From: Bartonella vinsonii subsp. berkhoffii ATCC 51672
Lineage (GTDB): Bacteria > Pseudomonadota > Alphaproteobacteria > Rhizobiales > Rhizobiaceae
DNA: 64,000 nt
Direction: 5' to 3'
Assembly (NCBI RefSeq): GCF_902825225.1
Contig: NZ_CADEAK010000005.1
Coordinates: forward strand, 81,382 to 145,381
Part shown: positions 34,048 to 43,434 of the stretch, one piece after another
Layout: every line of letters begins with the position of its first letter
Numbering within the stretch: the first letter of the stretch is position 1
Notes under the pieces: generated by a model
The model's database searches: none
What the model was told of the DNA's origin: nothing
What the model saw: the letters and a program-made list of their open reading frames with translations, nothing else
Made by a program: the position numbers and the translations under genes

Positions 34048-35040
34048 TTACGCAGCGCCAATGCGCAAAAGATCATGAAAATGAACAATTCCTACCGGTT
34101 TCTTATTCTCAACCACGAAAAAGGCGCCAATATGGTGATCATTAATAAAAGCTGTTGCAGCACCAACGAGTGTATTTGGCTCGACAATTTTAGGATTTTT
34201 CGTCATCACCTCATCAACACTAAATTTTGATAAATTAAAGTGAATGTTACGTGCAAGGTCACCATCAGTCACAATCCCAATTAATTCACCTTCTTGATTC
34301 ACAACACCAACACAACCAAAATGTTTTTCAACCAAAACATTCATGGCTTCAATCATCATTGTCCCTTGAATAACCAAAGGAATACGATCACCTTCATGCA
34401 TAATGTCACGCACATATCTCAGGCTTGCGCCAAGAGAACCACCAGGATGATAAATTTTAAAATCCGTTGCAGTAAAGCCACGCATTTCTAAGAGAGCAAC
34501 AGCTAATGCATCTCCCATTGCCAATTGCATCACTGTTGAAGTGGTAGGCGCAAGCCCATGGGGACAAGCCTCTTCTATCTTTGGCAACAAAAGCACAATA
34601 TCAGCTTGTCGCCCTAATACAGAATTCTTACCCGATGTCATGGCAATAAGAGGTGTGCGAAAACGCGCAGCATGATTAATAATACCACTTAATTCCAAAG
34701 TTTCACCTGACCATGACAAAGCAAGAATAACGTCATCAGATCCAATCATACCAAGATCACCATGATTGGCTTCTGCAGCGTGAACAAAAAAAGCAGGTGT
34801 CCCCGTCGAAGCTAAAGTTGCAGCAATTTTTGTCCCTATATGACCACTCTTCCCAAGACCAGTAATCACCACATGTCCACGAGCATTTCTGATTGTTTGG
34901 ACAGCAGTTTCAAAAGATGAAGAGAGATTTCCAAGTAGAGCTGCTTCAAGAGCTTTAAGCCCTTGCTTTTCACTTGCAAGTGTTTTAAGCGCTGATGAAA
35001 TGGCGCCTCGCAAAGCCATATGAGAAGCTTGTATTGTCAT
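34048..35040 (-). CDS. kdsD: Arabinose-5-phosphate isomerase (KpsF/GutQ family)
   Basis: This 330-residue protein has a SIS sugar-isomerase domain (residues 40-175; VITGLGKSGHIGTKIAATLAS and SWSGET) followed by two CBS domains (205-330). KdsD converts ribulose-5-phosphate to arabinose-5-phosphate, the first step to Kdo in lipopolysaccharide. Other residues such as AEANHGDLGMI fit the family's His site. It lies next to the broken galU, so this is a locus for envelope sugars. The start ATG at 35040 has a weak ribosome binding site. Confidence 0.93.
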   Translation of the reverse strand: MTIQASHMALRGAISSALKTLASEKQGLKALEAALLGNLSSSFETAVQTIRNARGHVVITGLGKSGHIGTKIAATLASTGTPAFFVHAAEANHGDLGMIGSDDVILALSWSGETLELSGIINHAARFRTPLIAMTSGKNSVLGRQADIVLLLPKIEEACPHGLAPTTSTVMQLAMGDALAVALLEMRGFTATDFKIYHPGGSLGASLRYVRDIMHEGDRIPLVIQGTMMIEAMNVLVEKHFGCVGVVNQEGELIGIVTDGDLARNIHFNLSKFSVDEVMTKNPKIVEPNTLVGAATAFINDHHIGAFFVVENKKPVGIVHFHDLLRIGAA

Positions 35041-35079
35041 AATCGAATTTGATAAATGAAATTAAACAAGAGATCTACA

Positions 35080-35991
35080 TCATTTTTCAACTTTAATGAT
35101 TTCTAGTAAATTTTTTAATGAGAGAGAAACTTGGCTATGCATATCAGCACGTGCTAAAAAAATGCAACGTTGGCTTCAATAAAACCAACTTTAGAACCAC
35201 AATCAAAGGTACGACCTTCCAACTGAAAACTCAAAAAATCTTGCTCATTTGAAAGCTGCACCATTGCGTCTGTTAATTGAATTTCATTTCCTGCTCCTTG
35301 TTCTTGATTGGAGAGAATATTAAAAATTTCTGGTTGCAAAATATAACGCCCATTAATGTACAAATTCGATGGTACTGTTCCTTTTGTTGGTTTTTCTACC
35401 ATTTTTGTGATTTTAAAACCATTTGCAATCTGCTTGCCTTGTCCAACAATACCATATTTATGCGTTTCTCTAGGATCACACTATTGAACCGCGATAATAT
35501 TGCCCCCACCGGTTTCCTCATAAAGATTGATTATCTCAGAAAGGCAACCTTTTTTAGCTTGTATAAGCATATCTGGTAACAAACAAAGCAAAAGGCTCCT
35601 CCCCAACTAATTCACGCACGCACCAAAGAGCATGCCCGAGCCCCAAAGGCTGCTGTTGCCGCGTAAAAGAAGTTGTACCCGGTGGAGGCTGTAAACCGTG
35701 TAAATGTTCAAGCTCTTCTCTTTTGCCAAGTTCGGCAAGAGTTATATATAACTCAACTTGTGCATCAAAATAATCCTCAATAACTGCTTTATTGCGTCCT
35801 GTAACAAAAATAAAATGCTCAATACCAGCTTCACGAGCCTCATCTACAACATATTGGATAATAGGCTTATCAACAACTGTTAGCATTTCTTTAGGGATTG
35901 TTTTAGTTGCAGGAAGAAAACGTGTACCAAGACCAGCCACGGGAAATACTGCTTTCCGGATTTTACCCACTCTCACCCTCTCGCTCCTCAT
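35080..35991 (-). pseudogene. galU: Broken UTP-glucose-1-phosphate uridylyltransferase
   Basis: The start is intact ([25 protein letters not shown]), but three lesions break the frame. Near 35576-35586 an extra T changes [10 protein letters not shown] to a short dead end. At 35483-35481 a TAG replaces the Glu codon in [14 protein letters not shown]. At 35156-35162 a run of seven T on the coding strand, where eight are needed, stops the frame at VAFF; one more T restores [16 protein letters not shown] then LLEIIKVEK to a TGA at 35082-35080. With these repaired the protein would be about 303 residues, normal for GalU, which makes UDP-glucose for surface glycans. Two lesions could be homopolymer read errors; the nonsense codon is not of that kind. 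Confidence 0.88.
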
Positions 35992-36241
35992 GAAACATAT
36001 AACCTACTGATTTCAGTTAATATATTTTTTATAAATAGTAAAAAAGGTATCTTATTTTTTGATTGCTAATATAATGTACAGGAAAGAGATGCAAGAGTAC
36101 GATAGTTTATTGTGAATATTCCTTCAAAATAAACAATCCATTTCAGCCTTTCTTATTCATTTGATAATATCACCGATAATACCAAATAAAAAAGTGAAGT
36201 GCTTGCACATCAAAATATTCGAATATTGAGGGGAATTTGAA

Positions 36242-37498
36242 ATGAAAAAAACAGAAACTAAAACTTTCTCCTTTCTTAAAAAATCGATAAATCAGAAAAC
36301 TCTTATCATAGGTTTAGCCGCTCTTCTTTCTGCTTTTTTAATGTTTTTTACATCATTTTTACAGGCAGATAGTGGTTTTAAACATTGGATTAAAGAATTT
36401 AAAAAAACAGCTCTCGCTCACAATATTTCACCTTCTACGTTTGACATGGCTTTTAAAACCGTCAAGGCAATTGATCCAGAAGTTTTAGAAAAAGCTGAAT
36501 ACCAGCCAGAATTTATCGATCATCCATGGAACTATTTTGATAATCGTGTTCACGATATTGCAATTTCGGAAGGACAACACCAAGCAAAAAAATGGAAAAA
36601 CTGGCTTCTTCAAATTGAAAAACGTTTTGCTGTAGACCATAATATCCTCTTAGCTATTTGGTCAATGGAAAGCAATTATGGAAAAATTTTAGCAAATAAA
36701 GGTGTGATGCGTGATACCATTCGCTCACTTGCAACCCTAGCCTATGCTGATCAAAAACGTGCAAAATACGCATACACACAACTCATTGCTGCCATGAAAA
36801 TTCTCCAACTTGGAGAAATTACACGCGCACAACTTATTGGATCTTGGGCTGGTGCAATGGGACATACGCAATTTATTCCCAGCAGTTATCTCACTTATGC
36901 CATTGACATGGATGGGGATGGACGGTGTGATATTTGGACCTCTGTTCCAGATGCTCTTGCAACTGCTGCTAATCTTCTCCACATGAATGGTTGGAAACCT
37001 AACCTCCTTTGGGGAGTAGAAGTTAAATTGCCAAAAGAAAAAAATCTCCCTGAGGATTGGCATTCCTTTGAAGAATGGGCAAAGCTAGGTGTAAAACAGG
37101 CAAATGGACAGCCTTTGCCTTCATCATCTGAACAAGCAATATTGAAATATCCAGATGGACCTCAAGGACCTATATTCTTAGTCACAAAAAATTTCTTTGT
37201 TCTTAAACGATACAATAATGCAGATCGCTATGCTCTTGCTGTTGCCCTTCTCGCAAACCGTATTGCTGGACATCCTAAATTGGTTCAAGATTGGCAACGC
37301 CCCTTTCCGTCCCTTACTTTCCATGAGCGTAAAGAACTGCAATCTCGCTTAAAGGCACTTGGCTATTATAAAGGAGAAGTTGATGGCAAAATCGGTAAAG
37401 TCTCTCGAAAAGCACTTAAAGCTTTTCAGCTCCGCTATGGTTTAGAGGCAAATGGATATCCAAGCCCTGCAGTTCTTTCTGTTCTGCGAAAACAATAA
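36242..37498 (+). CDS. Lytic murein transglycosylase, MltB family, with peptidoglycan-binding domain
   Basis: This 418-residue protein has an N-terminal membrane or signal segment (TLIIGLAALLSAFLMFFTSFL), an MltB-type catalytic domain with the catalytic Glu143 in IWSMESNYGK and the later GAMGHTQFIPSSY, and a C-terminal peptidoglycan-binding domain (residues 360-418; LKALGYYKGEVDGKIG). It cuts glycan strands to 1,6-anhydromuropeptides in the periplasm. GAGGGG precedes the ATG. A DUF459 gene follows after 15 bp in a likely two-gene operon, an arrangement found in other Rhizobiales. Confidence 0.93.
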   Translation: MKKTETKTFSFLKKSINQKTLIIGLAALLSAFLMFFTSFLQADSGFKHWIKEFKKTALAHNISPSTFDMAFKTVKAIDPEVLEKAEYQPEFIDHPWNYFDNRVHDIAISEGQHQAKKWKNWLLQIEKRFAVDHNILLAIWSMESNYGKILANKGVMRDTIRSLATLAYADQKRAKYAYTQLIAAMKILQLGEITRAQLIGSWAGAMGHTQFIPSSYLTYAIDMDGDGRCDIWTSVPDALATAANLLHMNGWKPNLLWGVEVKLPKEKNLPEDWHSFEEWAKLGVKQANGQPLPSSSEQAILKYPDGPQGPIFLVTKNFFVLKRYNNADRYALAVALLANRIAGHPKLVQDWQRPFPSLTFHERKELQSRLKALGYYKGEVDGKIGKVSRKALKAFQLRYGLEANGYPSPAVLSVLRKQ

Positions 37499-37513
37499 TC
37501 TGGAGTAAAGTGT

Positions 37514-38581
37514 TTGTCTTATTTCCGCTCAATACACTTCATCTTCCTGTTTTTTTCTCTCTTGGCTGTAAGCGTTATACAACCTTCTTCAAGCAAAGCG
37601 ACGAACTTTTTTAAATGGTTGTTAGAACATAACAAACAAGAAAAAATACAACAAAAACCGCAAATTATAGAACAAAAAATATACCAACCAAAGAAAAAAG
37701 CTGTCATACAAAAACCCGTACAAACATCGAAAAATACAAACGCAAAACGTATTCTTGTCCTAGGAGATTTTGTAGCTTCTACTGTTGCCAATGAACTCAA
37801 AAAACTTTTTACTGGTGATACCGATATTATCATCATAAACAATGCAGTACCATCTTCTGGCTTAGTCCGGACTGAGCACACTTCTTGGAAAAATAGTATT
37901 CCTAAACTCATCGATAAAAATAAACCTGATGCCATTGTTATGATAATAGGCGCAAATGATAACCAACCAATCGCAAACTCTCATGGCGTATTCAGTCCTC
38001 TCCAACCAGAATGGATGAATATCTATAGACAAAGAATTATTGAAATTACTGAAAGCCTGCATAACTCTGGAAAACCGTGGATATGGATAGGACAACCTGC
38101 TTTTAGAAATGATAATTTAACACAAAAAATGCAAACCCTTAATGAGCTTTATAAAAATGCAACAGAAGCCGCAGGAGGATATTTTGTTAATATTTGGGAT
38201 GGTTTTATTAATGCACAAGGTCAATTTTCTTTTTCAGGTTATGATATCAATGGGAAAATAACCAGACTTCGCACCAACGATGGCATTCATTTTACTTTTG
38301 AAGGAAAGCGAAAACTTGTCTCTTATTTAAGAAAACCATTAGAAACTATTTTAAATCTTTCTGTCCGTTCTCATGAAGACACACACCTTACCAACGCAAA
38401 TACTCTACAACCTGTACAAGACTTACACAATATTGAACGCCAACCCGCAATGAGCCTCGATGACATCGCACAACAAAATACCGGCTTACTCAACAAAATA
38501 GATCAAAGCTTCATTAAAAAATTATGGATTCCGCTCAATGGTTATCAAAAAGACCGAGCTGATAATTTTTCTTTTCCCTGA
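37514..38581 (+). CDS. DUF459 SGNH-hydrolase-like periplasmic protein
   Basis: This 355-residue protein has an N-terminal signal-type segment, a Lys/Gln-rich linker (residues 38-75), and an SGNH fold with RILVLGDFVAST (block I), MIIGANDNQ (block III) and NDGIHFTFEGKRKL (block V, Asp and His). In block I the usual GDS is GDF. The start is probably a TTG at 37514 with GGAG upstream. It is encoded 15 bp after the MltB-like enzyme, so a role in wall or envelope-glycan metabolism is likely. The substrate is unknown. Confidence 0.82.
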   Translation: MSYFRSIHFIFLFFSLLAVSVIQPSSSKATNFFKWLLEHNKQEKIQQKPQIIEQKIYQPKKKAVIQKPVQTSKNTNAKRILVLGDFVASTVANELKKLFTGDTDIIIINNAVPSSGLVRTEHTSWKNSIPKLIDKNKPDAIVMIIGANDNQPIANSHGVFSPLQPEWMNIYRQRIIEITESLHNSGKPWIWIGQPAFRNDNLTQKMQTLNELYKNATEAAGGYFVNIWDGFINAQGQFSFSGYDINGKITRLRTNDGIHFTFEGKRKLVSYLRKPLETILNLSVRSHEDTHLTNANTLQPVQDLHNIERQPAMSLDDIAQQNTGLLNKIDQSFIKKLWIPLNGYQKDRADNFSFP

Positions 38582-38685
38582 TGTCTTTTCAAACACAGAG
38601 TCTTCATTTGTTTCATAAATTAAAAACTCATAAAAAGCCTTTGTTCATAAGTCGTGATAAGGTGGAAATTGCATAAATCTCAACC

Positions 38686-38729
38686 GCAGAAAAAACTATA
38701 ACAACGGTATGGCGCACACCATACCATTG
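38686..38729 (-). terminator. Intrinsic terminator of the M3 peptidase gene
   Basis: On the minus strand CAATGGTATGG (38729-38719) pairs with CCATACCGTTG (38712-38702), one mismatch in 11, and TTATAGTTTTTTC follows. It begins 9 bp after the peptidase stop. Confidence 0.75.
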
Positions 38730-38737
38730 TCCCTTAA

Positions 38738-40762
38738 TTACAGTCCACGCTTTTTCATCATTGCTTCTGGTGAAGGCAAACGCCCACGAAAAGCTTTATA
38801 AAGCTCTTCTGGATCGCGGCTGCCTCCAGCGGAATAAATAAAACATTTTAAACGATTAGCAAGCTCTGAATTAAAAACATCGCCTATTTCTTCAAAAGCC
38901 TGAAAAGCATCAGCATCAAGTACTTCTGACCACATATACGAATAGTAACCAGCAGCATAACCATCTCCTGAAAATATATGTGCAAAATGTGGAGGACGAT
39001 GCCGCATGATAATGGTGTTGGGCATTTGCAACTTTTCTAATTCTTGGTGCTCAAAAAGTGCTGAATCCGTTATCGTTTCTCCCTGATGAAAAGCCATATC
39101 GACTAGAGCAGACGAGGTGAATTCAACCGCAGAAAAACCAGCATTAAATGTTTGTGACGATATCACTTTATCCATCAATGCTTGTGGCATAGGAAGCCCT
39201 GTTTTTGTATGCGTAGCATAAGATTTTAAAACCTCTGGTACAGTTAACCAATGTTCGTAAAGTTGAGAAGGAAGTTCAACGAAATCACGCGAAACCGATG
39301 TTCCTGCAACAGAAGGCCATGTTACATCAGAAAGCAAACCGTGTAATGCATGGCCAAATTCATGGAAAAGCGTATGCGCATCATCAAGTGATAAAAGCGC
39401 AACCTCCCCTTTTGGTGGCTTAGCAAAATTACAAACATTGTAGATAATAGGCTTCTGTCCACCATTCAATTTATGTTGCGATTGTAAACTACTCATCCAC
39501 GCACCAGAACGTTTTGAAGGACGTGCAAAATAATCTCCGATAAAATACCCAAGCAAACTTCCATCGGATTTTTTTACTTCCCACAAACGTGCATCAGGAT
39601 GCCAAAGTGTCACAGTGCTTTTTTCTTCAAATGTAATGCCAAAGAGTTTTTCTGCTACACCAAAAGCCGCCTCAATCATGCGGTCAAGCTGAAAATAATA
39701 TTTAATTTCAGATCCATCGAAAGAAAATTTTTCAGTGCGAAGCTTTTCAGCGTAATAACGCCAATCCCAAGCTTCTAAAGTTTCATTGTTTCCCTGATTG
39801 TGTGCAAAATTTTGCAATTCAATCTGCTCACTCAAAGCCTTAGCTCTTGCCTGTTCCCATACAGGTGTAAGCAAATTCATAACCGCATCAACAGTTTTAG
39901 CCATGGTATTATCAAGTTTTAAATCTGCAAAGGATTTATATCCTAGCAATTTAGCCTTCTCATCACGAAACGCAACAATCTCTATAATAATCGATCGATT
40001 ATCATTCTCGTTACCATTTTCACCACGTTTGGACCAAGCTTGAAATGCGACTTCACGTAAATCACGGCGATGAGAAAATTTCAAAAAAGGATCAATAATC
40101 GAACGTGCCAATGTTAATGCATAGGCACCCTCATGCCCTCTTTCGCGCGCAATTTCCTTCATTGAAGCAATAAGATCATCAGGCAAACCAGACAAATCTG
40201 TTTTTTCTAACAATAAAATCCATTCAGCTTCATCTCTTAAGACATGCTGGCCAAAAGTAGCATTTAAAAAAGCAAGCTTCTCATTAATTTCTACAAGTCG
40301 TTTTTTACCGTCTTCATCAAGTTTTGCACCATTACAAACGAACTTTTTCCACCACAATTCAAGTACACGTTCTGTCTCACTATCATACATACCTTGCTGC
40401 GACTGTTTATAAAGCAGATCTATTTTCGCAAATATCCGTGCATCCATCATAATTTTTGAAGAATAATGAGAAAGTTTTACAACAAATTCTTGTTCTAACT
40501 GCTGAATCAATGGATTACTATGCGCACCTGAACGCAAGAAAAATATTGAACATATACGATCAAGCGCTTTGCCAAAAAGCTCAAAAGGTTGCAAAAAATT
40601 TTCAAGCGTTGGTGGTTCTTGCACCATTGCAATGCTCTCGAGCTCTTCTTCCGCTTCTTGAAGAGCTTGTTCAAAGGCGGGTTTAAAATCCTCATCACTT
40701 ATTAAAGAAAAATCAGGAAGTCCTGAAAATCCTCTCCAGACCAGCACTGCTGCTTTTGTCAT
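38738..40762 (-). CDS. M3-family oligopeptidase (oligopeptidase A / dipeptidyl carboxypeptidase type)
   Basis: From the ATG at 40762 the protein has 674 residues. The zinc site is LFHEFGHALHGLLS (HExxH) with a downstream Glu. The N-terminal PxFEQALQEAEEEL region, the SVAGTSVSRDFVELPSQLYEHW block and the C-terminal YAAGYYSYMWSEVLDADAF are typical of the OpdA/Dcp group. It degrades short peptides in the cytosol, such as signal-peptide fragments. I chose 40762 for its GAGAG; an ATG at 40780 adds six residues. A good terminator lies just after the stop. Confidence 0.92.
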   Translation of the reverse strand: MTKAAVLVWRGFSGLPDFSLISDEDFKPAFEQALQEAEEELESIAMVQEPPTLENFLQPFELFGKALDRICSIFFLRSGAHSNPLIQQLEQEFVVKLSHYSSKIMMDARIFAKIDLLYKQSQQGMYDSETERVLELWWKKFVCNGAKLDEDGKKRLVEINEKLAFLNATFGQHVLRDEAEWILLLEKTDLSGLPDDLIASMKEIARERGHEGAYALTLARSIIDPFLKFSHRRDLREVAFQAWSKRGENGNENDNRSIIIEIVAFRDEKAKLLGYKSFADLKLDNTMAKTVDAVMNLLTPVWEQARAKALSEQIELQNFAHNQGNNETLEAWDWRYYAEKLRTEKFSFDGSEIKYYFQLDRMIEAAFGVAEKLFGITFEEKSTVTLWHPDARLWEVKKSDGSLLGYFIGDYFARPSKRSGAWMSSLQSQHKLNGGQKPIIYNVCNFAKPPKGEVALLSLDDAHTLFHEFGHALHGLLSDVTWPSVAGTSVSRDFVELPSQLYEHWLTVPEVLKSYATHTKTGLPMPQALMDKVISSQTFNAGFSAVEFTSSALVDMAFHQGETITDSALFEHQELEKLQMPNTIIMRHRPPHFAHIFSGDGYAAGYYSYMWSEVLDADAFQAFEEIGDVFNSELANRLKCFIYSAGGSRDPEELYKAFRGRLPSPEAMMKKRGL

Positions 40763-41114
40763 AATACTCTCTATCTCCATTATAAATTTAATGTATAATC
40801 ATTACCTTTACGACACAAATTGATAATATACTAAAACTATTTAGTGAATTTCAAAAATACCTTTCAAACCTCTCTCTTAAGAGTAGAAATAAAAAATATT
40901 TTTATCATGAGGAGATAAACAAAAATGAGAAGCTCTATATGTCCGATTAATGAAATTGTTTATAACCTGCAATCTATCCTTGACTTTATTGCAAATATTA
41001 ACAATTGGAGAAGTGCAATCGGGGAGGACTTTTTTAAATCTTCCATAACTTTTGTTTTATCCTAATTCATAATTTGAATTTATAATTCTCCAATCCTTCG
41101 GAAGGTGCTTTATT
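40763..41114. other. Intergenic region upstream of mgtE
   Basis: The gap holds promoters for two divergent genes. The only coding candidate is the 46-aa ORF at 40925-41065. An M-box type Mg riboswitch is conceivable before mgtE but I could not recognise one. Confidence 0.4.
40925..41065 (+). CDS. Possible 46-aa small protein upstream of mgtE
   Basis: An ATG at 40925 lies 9-10 nt after GAGGAGA, and the frame runs 46 codons to TAA at 41063-41065. The product (MRSSICPINEIVYNLQSIL then DFIANINNWRSAIGEDFF) has mixed composition with no membrane helix. I recognise no family. mgtE starts 49 bp after its stop, so it could be a leader ORF for the magnesium transporter or may be chance. Confidence 0.3.
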   Translation: MRSSICPINEIVYNLQSILDFIANINNWRSAIGEDFFKSSITFVLS

Positions 41115-42491
41115 ATGACTGAAATTAAAACGACCTTCGACTTCAAAAATTCTTCTCCTGAAGTTCTCGCAGAAGAATTAAAAAATCACCATTTTGCTGA
41201 CTCGATTGATATCATCAATGATCTCGATATCATGGAACGTGTAGCTGTTCTTAGTCTTTTACCTCTTGATTATGCCATTGAACTGTTTGATAAACCAGAA
41301 CTTGAGCAACCAGCCGCTATTCTTGAACTTCTCCCTGTAAATCGTTCCGTTGAAATTCTTGATGGCATGTCTGCTGACGCTGCCGCTGATGTTTTTCAGG
41401 AAATGGATGAAAAAACCCGCAAACAGCTTTATGCATTGCTCAAGCCTTTAACACGGGCTGAACTGAAAAAACTTACGAGTTACCCTGATCATACAGCGGG
41501 TGCACTTATGACAACAGAGTTTATAGCTGTCCCCGCAAACTGGACCGTAAAAAAAACTTTGAATCACATTCGTGAAGTTGAGCGAACACGGGAAACAGTT
41601 TATACAAGCTATGTTATTGACCCCAAAACAGGTACTCTTCTTAAAGCTGTTTCATTGCGTAACCTTATCCTTGCCTCTCCTGATGATCAAATTCTCAACG
41701 TCTCTACACATGACACACCCATTACAATATCTCCCTTTACACATCATGAGGATATCGCTCGTCTTTTTCGGCGCCATGATCTTCTCTCTGTACCGGTTAT
41801 TGATGATAGTCATCATGTCATTGGTATTGTGACAGTCGATGACGTGCTTGATACAATGGTTGATGAAATGAGTGAAGATGCTTATAAATTTGGAGGTATG
41901 GAAGCTCTTGATAAGCCTTATATGCAGATCAACTTTCTAGGGATGATGAAAAAACGCGGCGGTTGGCTCGCATTACTTTTTCTTGGTGAAATGCTCACAG
42001 CAAGCGCTATGCAATATTTTGAAACAGAACTTGAAAAAGTTATCACTCTCACACTCTTTATTCCTCTTATCATGAGTTCGGGAGGAAATTCTGGTTCGCA
42101 AGCAACATCGCTTATTATTCGCGCTTTAGCTTTACGTGAACTCACACTTAAAGATTGGTGGAAAATTATCCTTCGTGAAATTCCAGCAGGAATATCCCTT
42201 GGTCTTTTACTCGGAGTTATTGGAATGATGCGTATTGCTCTTTGGCAAGAACTCGGTATTTATAATTATGGTGAATATTGGATTTTTATTGCCATAACAG
42301 TAGGGGCAGCTTTAGTTGGAATTGTCACTTTTGGTTCTTTATCCGGCTCCATGCTTCCCTTTATCCTTAAACGTTTTGGATTTGATCCAGCAAGTGCTTC
42401 CGCTCCTCTTGTCGCAACTTTAGTCGATGTTATGGGAATCGTGATCTATTTTTCTGTTGCATCCCTTATTCTTTCTGGAACGCTCCTCTAA
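41115..42491 (+). CDS. mgtE: Magnesium transporter MgtE
   Basis: This 458-residue channel has the three MgtE parts: an N-terminal superhelical domain (1-130, PVNRSVEILDGMSADAAADV), two CBS domains (about 135-260, YTSYVIDPKTG and VPVIDDSHHVIGIVTVDDV) that gate it by sensing Mg2+, and a five-helix pore (270-458). SSGGNSGSQATSLIIRALAL is the conserved pore segment. It imports Mg2+. GGAAGGTG lies upstream of the ATG. No partner gene follows. Confidence 0.95.
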   Translation: MTEIKTTFDFKNSSPEVLAEELKNHHFADSIDIINDLDIMERVAVLSLLPLDYAIELFDKPELEQPAAILELLPVNRSVEILDGMSADAAADVFQEMDEKTRKQLYALLKPLTRAELKKLTSYPDHTAGALMTTEFIAVPANWTVKKTLNHIREVERTRETVYTSYVIDPKTGTLLKAVSLRNLILASPDDQILNVSTHDTPITISPFTHHEDIARLFRRHDLLSVPVIDDSHHVIGIVTVDDVLDTMVDEMSEDAYKFGGMEALDKPYMQINFLGMMKKRGGWLALLFLGEMLTASAMQYFETELEKVITLTLFIPLIMSSGGNSGSQATSLIIRALALRELTLKDWWKIILREIPAGISLGLLLGVIGMMRIALWQELGIYNYGEYWIFIAITVGAALVGIVTFGSLSGSMLPFILKRFGFDPASASAPLVATLVDVMGIVIYFSVASLILSGTLL

Positions 42492-43434
42492 CATGAGAAA
42501 CAAAAACACATCTCAGGCAACTTAAAATTTCTGCTCTGTAGACATCACTATGCAACATAATGCGTTTTTTAACATAAATAACATTACACATTTTTAAATA
42601 AAATTTCTTTAGTATTATCATAGTTCATTATTTAAAATGTTCTTATTATGAATAGGCAAAAAAGAGATTAGCATATCTATAAAAGCAGTTTTAGAAAAAG
42701 TTTCATAGTCGTTGAATGCATTGTTTAAGTATGAGAGCAAATACAACGTAAGAAGAGATAAATATCAGCAAACCCCATCACTCTATTTGCCAGATTCCAA
42801 TATTACACTTACTTTTGCATTCAGAATGGTTCTTGATGAAGCCTCTCTCGTCTTTTCTCAAACGAATTTTATTACACATCAATCTCTCTTGTCACTTGCA
42901 AAGAAGTGATTTCTTCTGCTTCATAACAAAAGGGGCATAAATGAGAAACTCTTCTTTGTATTTAGCACTCTCACTTCAATAGTGGAAATGATAACTTTAT
43001 GATTATAAAATTGATATCATGAAACACGGGATTCATTAAATTTTGATGTTAATTTACAGGCAATCATTAAGAGAGAAATTTTGTTATAAACGAGCAAATT
43101 ACATTCTTTGTTTTCTTACAAACCTCATATGAAATACTCCCACATTCAAAAAAAATGGGAATTTTTCTCAAGCCAACAGAATATCAAAAGCCTTTTATAC
43201 AAAGGCGCAAATCCTAAAAAAAGGTCAAAAAAATCAAGAATAACGCTTCAAAAAATGTAATGGAAACAATAATCGTGAAGTTCCTTATTTCTGAGAAACA
43301 GTAATTGATTTAATTATTTTCTCCCCCCTTCCAAAATTATAAAAAAACATGTAAAAGATTTTGTAATAGTTAAGGTAAGGAACGCAAAGGCGTTGCTTCA
43401 AATGAAATTTCATTAAACGAAAAGAAGAAAATTT
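42492..43434. other. Intergenic region between mgtE and typA with probable integrase relic C
   Basis: This 943-bp region has no intact gene. A short segment near 42760-42845 resembles the integrase relics on the minus strand. The last 100 bp must contain the typA promoter. The rest is AT-rich and unexplained. Confidence 0.45.
42760..42845 (-). pseudogene. Probable tyrosine integrase relic C (very decayed)
   Basis: Read on the minus strand, the segment gives ILNAKVSVILESGK, a stop, then SDGVC, which aligns with relic A (RFNARVVATLGAGK, NDGAS). The plus-strand bases TTTGCCAGATTCCAATAT correspond to TTTGCCAGCCCCCAATGT in relic A. There are stops and no start, so this is only a fragment, and the match could be partly chance. 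Confidence 0.4.

Noticed and set aside
37519..37935. 138-aa minus-strand open frame
   Set aside because: Shadow of the DUF459 gene, whose SGNH motifs lie in the plus frame.
42712..42909. 65-aa plus-strand open frame before typA
   Set aside because: Overlaps the probable integrase relic C in antisense and has no good start signal.
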